DNA of 64,000 nucleotides from a virus. A program made the position numbers and the translations under genes. Positions 59,641 to 64,000 of this stretch are shown in pieces. Location: positions 97,916-161,915 of the IMG/VR virus record IMGVR_UViG_3300023184_008416. One strand, written 5' to 3'. Below the pieces are notes generated by a model, which was not told the origin of the DNA, did not search any database, and worked only from the letters and a program-made list of their open reading frames with translations. Position 1 is the first letter of the stretch, and the number at the start of each line of letters is the position of its first letter.

Positions 59641-60080
59641 CAAAGTTTAAGACAATTGATGACATCAATCGTTTTTTATTGATCTGTGAAGCAGGTGAAA
59701 ATGAGCCTGTCAACAGTGACAAACAAGTCATGAAGAAGGGTGAAGTTACAGCTGAAAAGATAATAGACAAATTAAATACGATTCGATCTGGCAAGTCATT
59801 TAGGGATGCAGAGATCAAATCATCTTTACAAGAATACATTGATTCTCTTAAAAAACCAGAAAAAATTGCCCTGTTTGCTTTCCTTAAAGGAATCGCTCAA
59901 ATTGTGACCGGCGAAATTATGGGTGATGCCGCCGTAGAGCCTTCAGACCCAGCTCCGGCAATTTCCATGAAAAAAACGACCGTCAAAAAAGTAATTAAAC
60001 CAACGATCATTAATAAGAGAGCCTCAGAAAAAGGTGAAGAAGATACGTCTCCACCTGCTCCAATTAAACCCAAAAAATGA
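59637..60080 (+). CDS. Helical protein with basic tail
   Basis: 147 residues. About 100 helical residues with a conserved-looking IDSLKKPEKIALFAFLKGIAQ segment, then a Lys/Pro-rich low-complexity tail. This tail type is common on phage virion proteins. No family recognised. Confidence 0.5.
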   Translation: MTKFKTIDDINRFLLICEAGENEPVNSDKQVMKKGEVTAEKIIDKLNTIRSGKSFRDAEIKSSLQEYIDSLKKPEKIALFAFLKGIAQIVTGEIMGDAAVEPSDPAPAISMKKTTVKKVIKPTIINKRASEKGEEDTSPPAPIKPKK

Positions 60081-60113
60081 TACCTTTTGTAAGGTGTGAA
60101 TTATTATTGGCGC

Positions 60114-60308
60114 ATGCTAAAAAAAATCACTTTGTCTGACGGTTCTGTTTTAGAAGTTGACATGACTGATCGTTTGTTGACACACATTGCCCAACGCAAC
60201 GGCGTAGAAGAGGCAAGAGTTAGTGATGTGATGGTAAAAGATTTCTTGTTAGGAGCCATGAAACAGGCTTCAGATAAAAACGTAGAGATTGTCGATAAAC
60301 TACCGTAA
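60114..60308 (+). CDS. Small hypothetical protein
   Basis: 64 residues from ATG 60114 (GTG 60096 possible; AAGG lies just before it but is too close). Short beta strands followed by a helix: ITLSDGSVLEVDMTDRLLTHI. No family recognised. Confidence 0.45.
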   Translation: MLKKITLSDGSVLEVDMTDRLLTHIAQRNGVEEARVSDVMVKDFLLGAMKQASDKNVEIVDKLP

Positions 60309-60328
60309 TATCAGGATATCTATTTACC

Positions 60329-61345
60329 ATGAATAAACCAACATCGAAACGCCTATTACGGGAGTATGTACGTAACTTATTGTCAGAAGACGGCGGTGAT
60401 TATGGTGGTGGCGGTGATTATGGTGGAGGTGGATCATTTGGCTCACACGGTTACATGACGTTCGTATCATCGAGCGAATTGTTTAAAGCTTTCACCGGAC
60501 CCATCAAAAACGCAATGGGCGTGATTGGTTCAGAGCTTGGAAAACTTGTTTCTCTTGCAAAATTTACAGCAAAAGCTGTCGTCGGCAGCCTCGCAGATAT
60601 TGTTCCTGGGTTTAAAGCAGATTGGAAAAAAAATTACAAAGAATATTACACCGAAGTTGATCAAATTCAAAAGTCACATCAATCATTTTATGATGGTCTT
60701 GAATTAGGCACAGATTATCACATGGCTGCATTTTTGCTAAATCCCGGTTTATATTTAACGGCAGGAGTATTTGGAAAACTTATTGGTGGCGTAAAAGAAG
60801 TAGAAAAAAATGTTTCTATTAACAATTCAAGGGTACATACGGGTAACTTGATCAGTGAAAGTGTTGAAACAGAGATAGAAGAGATAAAGAAGCTCATTCA
60901 ACCAGCTGGCAAAAGTGCCGGTGAACAAATTAAGACAGATATCATTGGATTAATGAATTTAATAAAAATTTCACCTGATGAATTTGCAAAAAAATATGGT
61001 TCATCCTTAGACGGTAAAACAAAACAAATTATCAAGACACTTGAAGACGCAGAAGAGGCGGAAAAAGCAAAAAAGAAAAATGGGACGCAAGATGAAACCT
61101 CTACACAATCTAAGGCAACGCCTCAACAAATGACTGGTGAGTTTGAGAATAAAAAAGGCGAAATACTTGCGGGAGCAAAAAAAGATTTTATAAAAATAGC
61201 TGTAGATGAAATGTTAAAAAGAATTCAACCTATTTTAACTGCAGATGAAGAAATGCGAAAGCCACTTGGTCTTGGACCCTCAAAAACTGTTATAGAAATA
61301 AAAAAAGGGATCGAGAACCTTAAAAAGGCTATCGGTACCAAATAA
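60329..61345 (+). CDS. Putative virion protein with leader-like N-terminus and Gly-rich linker
   Basis: 338 residues. Begins MNKPTSKRLLREYVRNLLSE, then a Gly/Tyr repeat linker (GGDYGGGGDYGGGGSFG). Hydrophobic or amphipathic segments follow near 75-95 and 138-155, and a Lys/Glu-rich helical C-terminus ends it. The leader matches those at 62467, 42727 and 39783. The mix of leader, linker and membrane-active-looking helix suggests an internal or ejected virion protein. Confidence 0.55.
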   Translation: MNKPTSKRLLREYVRNLLSEDGGDYGGGGDYGGGGSFGSHGYMTFVSSSELFKAFTGPIKNAMGVIGSELGKLVSLAKFTAKAVVGSLADIVPGFKADWKKNYKEYYTEVDQIQKSHQSFYDGLELGTDYHMAAFLLNPGLYLTAGVFGKLIGGVKEVEKNVSINNSRVHTGNLISESVETEIEEIKKLIQPAGKSAGEQIKTDIIGLMNLIKISPDEFAKKYGSSLDGKTKQIIKTLEDAEEAEKAKKKNGTQDETSTQSKATPQQMTGEFENKKGEILAGAKKDFIKIAVDEMLKRIQPILTADEEMRKPLGLGPSKTVIEIKKGIENLKKAIGTK

Positions 61346-61357
61346 ATTATCTAAACA

Positions 61358-61373
61358 AACTATCATGATAGTT
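61358..61373. promoter_or_regulatory. Perfect 16-base palindrome before GapR-like gene
   Basis: AACTATCATGATAGTT is a perfect palindrome in the 41-base gap before the GapR-like gene. It may be an operator for that protein or for the phage's RHH-like protein. Confidence 0.45.
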
Positions 61374-61386
61374 GAATAATACTGTC

Positions 61387-61665
61387 ATGGCAAAAAACTC
61401 AGCTAAAAATTATAATGTTGATCTGATGCAACCTGATGAGATTAATGCTCTCAAGACAGTTGTGAAAGAGTTTATTGGACGTTTGGAGAACGTTGATAAT
61501 GAAATTGAATTGCTCAAGGAAGATCGCAAAGCACTGATCGAAGAGTACAAAGGAAAGCTAGATTTAAAAACGTTGACTGCAGCTTTGAAAGTGATTAAAA
61601 TTCAATCCAGTGTTGCCCACAGAGACACTTACGATCTCTTTCTAGAAGCCCTGGGAGAAGAATAA
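61387..61665 (+). CDS. GapR-like (DUF2312) DNA-binding protein
   Basis: 92 residues from ATG 61387. INALKTVVKEFIGRLENVDN, EIELLKEDRKALIEEYKGK, then LDLKTLTAALKVIKIQSSV and DLFLEALGEE follow the GapR/DUF2312 pattern of a coiled-coil dimer with a short C-terminal helix. Bacterial GapR binds overtwisted A/T-rich DNA and aids topoisomerases ahead of replication forks. In this phage it may act on the genome or modulate host DNA. Directly follows a 16-base palindrome. Confidence 0.72.
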   Translation: MAKNSAKNYNVDLMQPDEINALKTVVKEFIGRLENVDNEIELLKEDRKALIEEYKGKLDLKTLTAALKVIKIQSSVAHRDTYDLFLEALGEE

Positions 61666-61666
61666 A

Positions 61667-62014
61667 GTGACTACTAAAAAAAGTAAAGCAGTTGTTGAAA
61701 AGACTTCTCCTAAAAAAACAAAAAAATCAGCAAGCAAAACCCCTGAAGTCAAATATCCACTAGAACTTAGTGTAGGAGAGATCACATTTATTCGCGATCT
61801 TTTATCAATGATGTTGCCTCCTGACGGAGAGTTCACAGTAGCTTCAGTTCTGTCTCAAGTTACCGAGGCTACAGAACATGAAAAAACATTGTGGACAAAA
61901 ATTTGGGATGCTTGCGTAGCAACTGGGGTACCTGTTGGTGAGGATGCTCCTGATTATCTTGTTGCTCAAACGATGAGTCTTGGTGTTTATCAAGTGTCTA
62001 AACAGGAGGAATAA
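61667..62014 (+). CDS. Hypothetical protein with basic N-terminus
   Basis: 115 residues from GTG. A Lys/Ser-rich disordered start (about 1-27) is followed by a folded helical part (LSVGEITFIRDLLSMMLPP, LWTKIWDACVATGVPVG). No family recognised. It overlaps the next gene by one base. Confidence 0.5.
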   Translation: MTTKKSKAVVEKTSPKKTKKSASKTPEVKYPLELSVGEITFIRDLLSMMLPPDGEFTVASVLSQVTEATEHEKTLWTKIWDACVATGVPVGEDAPDYLVAQTMSLGVYQVSKQEE

Positions 62015-62448
62015 TGGAATATTCAGTTGGACAAATATTGTATGTTGTCATGAAAAATGACAATAAAGTTGTTCCAATGCAGGTGTGTGAAGAAATTACA
62101 CGAAAAACGCTGGAAGGATTAAAAATAGATTATGTTGTCAAGGTTGGGTCTGAAGACAAGGGATCTACACTGACTGTAGCTCAGATTGAAGGCGATATTT
62201 TTGACAGTCCCGAACAGGCAATTCAGGTCTTGACAGACAAGGCACATTCTTCTATCGTTCGTTTGGTAAATCTTGCTCAAGAAAAAGCAAAGATCTGGTA
62301 TGAAATGAGACCTGCCAAAATTGAAAGGGTTGCGTTAGAATCAGAAGATGAAGTGATGCACATTAATCAGCAACCTACGGGAGCTATAAAAGTCAGGTTA
62401 TCTGACGGGACAATGGCAAACGTTAAACTTCCAGCAGAATCTGTTTAA
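62014..62448 (+). CDS. Hypothetical protein
   Basis: 144 residues. The first half (YSVGQILYVVMKNDNKVVPM, QVCEEITRKT) looks like a beta barrel; a helical segment (about 65-95) and a C-terminal beta part follow. Not recognised. GGAGGA precedes the ATG. It is between the GapR-like and Nudix genes. Confidence 0.5.
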   Translation: MEYSVGQILYVVMKNDNKVVPMQVCEEITRKTLEGLKIDYVVKVGSEDKGSTLTVAQIEGDIFDSPEQAIQVLTDKAHSSIVRLVNLAQEKAKIWYEMRPAKIERVALESEDEVMHINQQPTGAIKVRLSDGTMANVKLPAESV

Positions 62449-62466
62449 ACTCATATTTAACCTGAG

Positions 62467-62994
62467 ATGAAGTTACTTCGGCAATATCTCAGAGAATTTT
62501 TTGGAGCATTTTCGGGTGGTGGGCAACAACACGTTCAATCTGATTTAATGGATCGAGATGTCCAAGTTATCAGCCAGAATACAGGAACACTTGGAACGCC
62601 TCAAAAAAAATTAACTCGTGCTGCCTGTGTGGTTATAAAGGGATCAGGAAAAAAATTTCTAGGTGTCTCTAGAAAGCACGATTATACTGATTTTGGATTT
62701 CCAGGAGGTCACATTGAATCTGGAGAACTACCAGAACAAGCAGCTGCCCGAGAATTGGAAGAAGAAACAGGTTTACAGGCACACGGTTTACAACACCTTG
62801 TCACGGTTGACACCAACGATGGAGGAAGTTGCGTAGTATTCTTGTGTCAAGCGTCTGGAAAAATCCATACCAAAGAAGAAGGGATCGTGAAGTGGGTCAC
62901 AGCTGATGATTTATTAAACGGATCATTTGGCAAACAAAATGCGATTGTTCTTCAACAATTAAATAGTCTGTACAATCCCAAGACAATAGGTTAA
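62467..62994 (+). CDS. Nudix hydrolase with leader-like N-terminus
   Basis: 175 residues. A complete Nudix box lies at 81-103: GHIESGELPEQAAARELEEE, then TGL, fitting Gx5Ex7REUxEExGU. Residues 52-78 (AACVVIKGSGKKFLGVSRKHD) start the fold. The first 15 residues, MKLLRQYLREFFGAF, then a Gly/Gln linker, are an extra N-terminal piece like the leader helices of other proteins here. The enzyme hydrolyses a nucleoside diphosphate derivative; T4 has NudE. The leader suggests that some of it may be packaged in the virion. Confidence 0.88.
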   Translation: MKLLRQYLREFFGAFSGGGQQHVQSDLMDRDVQVISQNTGTLGTPQKKLTRAACVVIKGSGKKFLGVSRKHDYTDFGFPGGHIESGELPEQAAARELEEETGLQAHGLQHLVTVDTNDGGSCVVFLCQASGKIHTKEEGIVKWVTADDLLNGSFGKQNAIVLQQLNSLYNPKTIG

Positions 62995-63005
62995 AATAAT
63001 TTGTA

Positions 63006-63479
63006 GTGGTTAAAAACCGGATTCCTCTTCGTAGTCCTTTTGGATTAATTCAAGAGGACATGTGGCCCAATGAATGGATGATTTTGGTGTGTTGTATGAT
63101 GTTGAATTGTACAACACGCAAACAAGTAGAAAAAATAATGCCATCATTTCTACAATCATGTTCAACACCTGATGCATTATTAAACTGTGATCAGAATAAA
63201 TTAATTACAATAATTTCTCCATTGGGTTTTGGAAACAGAAGAGCTTCTAATCTTATTAAGATGACTCACCATTATCTTAATCTTTCCTGGACACACGCAA
63301 ATCAATTGCCGGGCATCGGACAATACGCATCAACAGCTTGGGAAATATTTTGTAAAGGGATTATAAGAGACGTTGAACCTCAAGATGGTGCGCTAAAACT
63401 ATATTGGAAATGGTACAGGAGACATTATGATCAAAAGAAAATCGTTAGTGCAAGAGAAACCGATCAAGTCGCAGCCTAA
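63006..63479 (+). CDS. MBD4-like HhH-GPD DNA glycosylase
   Basis: 157 residues from GTG. The pattern follows the glycosylase domain of MBD4: FGLIQEDMWPNEWMILVCCM, MLNCTT, ISPLGFGNRRASNLI, helix-hairpin-helix LPGIGQYASTAWEIF (101-115) and catalytic Asp127 in EPQDGALKLYWKW. No iron-sulphur Cys cluster is present. MBD4 removes T, U or 5-hydroxymethyl-U opposite G, the products of deamination of 5-substituted or plain cytosine. Such an enzyme would suit a phage with modified cytosine. The last 53 bases overlap the next gene. Confidence 0.8.
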   Translation: MVKNRIPLRSPFGLIQEDMWPNEWMILVCCMMLNCTTRKQVEKIMPSFLQSCSTPDALLNCDQNKLITIISPLGFGNRRASNLIKMTHHYLNLSWTHANQLPGIGQYASTAWEIFCKGIIRDVEPQDGALKLYWKWYRRHYDQKKIVSARETDQVAA

Positions 63480-63735
63480 TATCCTCACCAAAAAGGTTAA
63501 AAAAAGCCTAAAGATTGATGCACTTCCTGATGCAATTGTAGACGGCAAATTTGTGGGCCAAATTGGTACAGAGTTGATTACTCTTCGCTACAGAGACGGA
63601 AAAGAAAAATCTGCCCTTGTGACAGTAAAACAAATTGATACCGATGGATTGGTTCATTCTTGGGATGAAACTTTACATCAATGGTTTCTTTTTTCACTAA
63701 AAGAACCACCCAAGGTTCTCAAAATTTCTCAATAA
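63427..63735 (+). CDS. Small hypothetical protein
   Basis: 102 residues. A Lys-rich start is followed by a beta-rich domain (DGKFVGQIGTELITLRYRDGKE, LVTVKQIDTDGLVHSWDET) that resembles a small OB- or SH3-like barrel. Not recognised. The start overlaps the glycosylase gene. A terminator follows. Confidence 0.55.
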   Translation: MIKRKSLVQEKPIKSQPNILTKKVKKSLKIDALPDAIVDGKFVGQIGTELITLRYRDGKEKSALVTVKQIDTDGLVHSWDETLHQWFLFSLKEPPKVLKISQ

Positions 63736-63737
63736 GA

Positions 63738-63769
63738 GGGCCTACTTGTGGTAGGTAGGCCCCTTTATC
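63738..63769. terminator. Terminator between converging genes
   Basis: GGGCCTAC pairs with GTAGGCCC (8 bp) around a nine-base loop, followed by TTTATCTTT. It lies between the plus-strand gene ending at 63735 and the minus-strand gene ending at 63771. Confidence 0.75.
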
Positions 63770-63770
63770 T

Positions 63771-64000
63771 TTACTTCTTAAATTTGTTCAAGAATTTTAT
63801 TAGTTCGTCGTGATGAATGAAAAATCCAACATTTGGAGCTTGTTTTGTGATCCAAGAGCAGATACCAACCAAGTGGCCCTCTGCATCAAATGCTCCACCA
63901 CCTGAATTACCCATCCAGGCAGGAGATGAAACCTGCAATACTTTTGCAGATATGTCGTGGTCCCCGGCCGATGGACCTTCCATCACTCGGGTTGAAGAGA
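63771..64000 (-). CDS. Trypsin-like serine protease, C-terminal part (runs off right edge)
   Basis: The frame is open from the right edge to a stop at 63771-63773. The visible 75 residues hold the catalytic serine motif SPAWMGNSGGGAFDAEGHLVG and the following GICSWI strand, as in S1/HtrA-like proteases. The catalytic His and Asp would lie outside the window. No PDZ domain follows the protease part. An internal start in this region would remove the active site, so the gene must continue to the right. Confidence 0.82.
   Translation of the reverse strand, partial: SSTRVMEGPSAGDHDISAKVLQVSSPAWMGNSGGGAFDAEGHLVGICSWITKQAPNVGFFIHHDELIKFLNKFKK

Overview
The window is part of the genome of a large tailed bacteriophage with a contractile (T4-like, myovirus) tail. 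It is not a bacterial chromosome: genes are tightly packed, many with 1-8 base stop/start overlaps, and they encode a T4 gp19-like tail tube, a 1803-residue tape measure, a gp53/LysM-like baseplate protein and a hub-like protein. A phage replication and nucleotide set follows: gp32-like SSB, RecA/UvsX, FEN-type 5' nuclease, replicative helicase, DnaE-type polymerase, class II ribonucleotide reductase, ThyX, a dCMP hydroxymethylase-like ThyA homologue, thymidine kinase, dCMP deaminase and dUTPase. The gene content suggests a big-genome (possibly jumbo) phage. The host cannot be named from the sequence; the pair of periplasm/membrane proteins near 56 kb would fit a Gram-negative host.

Layout. 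1-3.1 kb: the tail tube gene sits between two homing endonuclease genes, one Vsr-like on the minus strand running off the left edge and one HNH. 3.1-20.3 kb: virion and tail genes, all on the plus strand (two large putative internal proteins, baseplate assembly protein, tape measure, baseplate proteins, hub). 20.3-29.2 kb: replication and recombination genes (short family A polymerase, HD hydrolase, SSB, RecA, dUTPase, flap nuclease, and a helicase broken by a split intein with an endonuclease gene between its halves). 29.2-35.1 kb: nucleotide metabolism (class II RNR, ThyX, dTMP kinase, dCTPase/dUTPase-like) plus an LD-carboxypeptidase. 35.2-42.7 kb: accessory genes (Hsp20, phosphoesterase, HNH, Dps-like protein, a zinc-ribbon protein with an apparent -1 frameshift, UDP-xylose synthase-like enzyme, actin-like ATPase). 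42.8-53.6 kb: DNA polymerase III alpha-like protein, methyltransferase, second dNMP kinase, glycosyltransferase, epimerase, dCMP-HMase-like enzyme, thymidine kinase and dCMP deaminase. 53.6-64 kb: many small genes, including an Fe/Mn-SOD-like protein, a possible lysis set, a pterin dehydratase-like protein, a GapR-like protein, a Nudix hydrolase with a virion-tag-like N-terminus, an MBD4-like DNA glycosylase and, at the right edge, a partial trypsin-like protease.

How the genes may work together. The ThyA homologue carries Asp where thymidylate synthases have Asn, the change that gives T4 gp42 its dCMP specificity. A T4 gp56-like dCTPase, two P-loop nucleotide kinases, a glycosyltransferase, a UDP-glucuronate decarboxylase-like and a UDP-sugar epimerase-like enzyme, and an MBD4-like glycosylase are also present. 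Together they suggest that this phage makes glycosylated 5-hydroxymethylcytosine DNA, perhaps with a pentose, while ThyX supplies dTMP. This is an inference.

Other highlights: an unusually broken split intein in the helicase Walker A motif; two candidate frameshift sites; a short N-terminal leader-like motif on several otherwise unrelated proteins; and an actin-like protein with codon use like that of the tail tube gene. No tRNA gene, CRISPR array or insertion sequence was recognised, and no gap longer than 300 bases lacks a gene.
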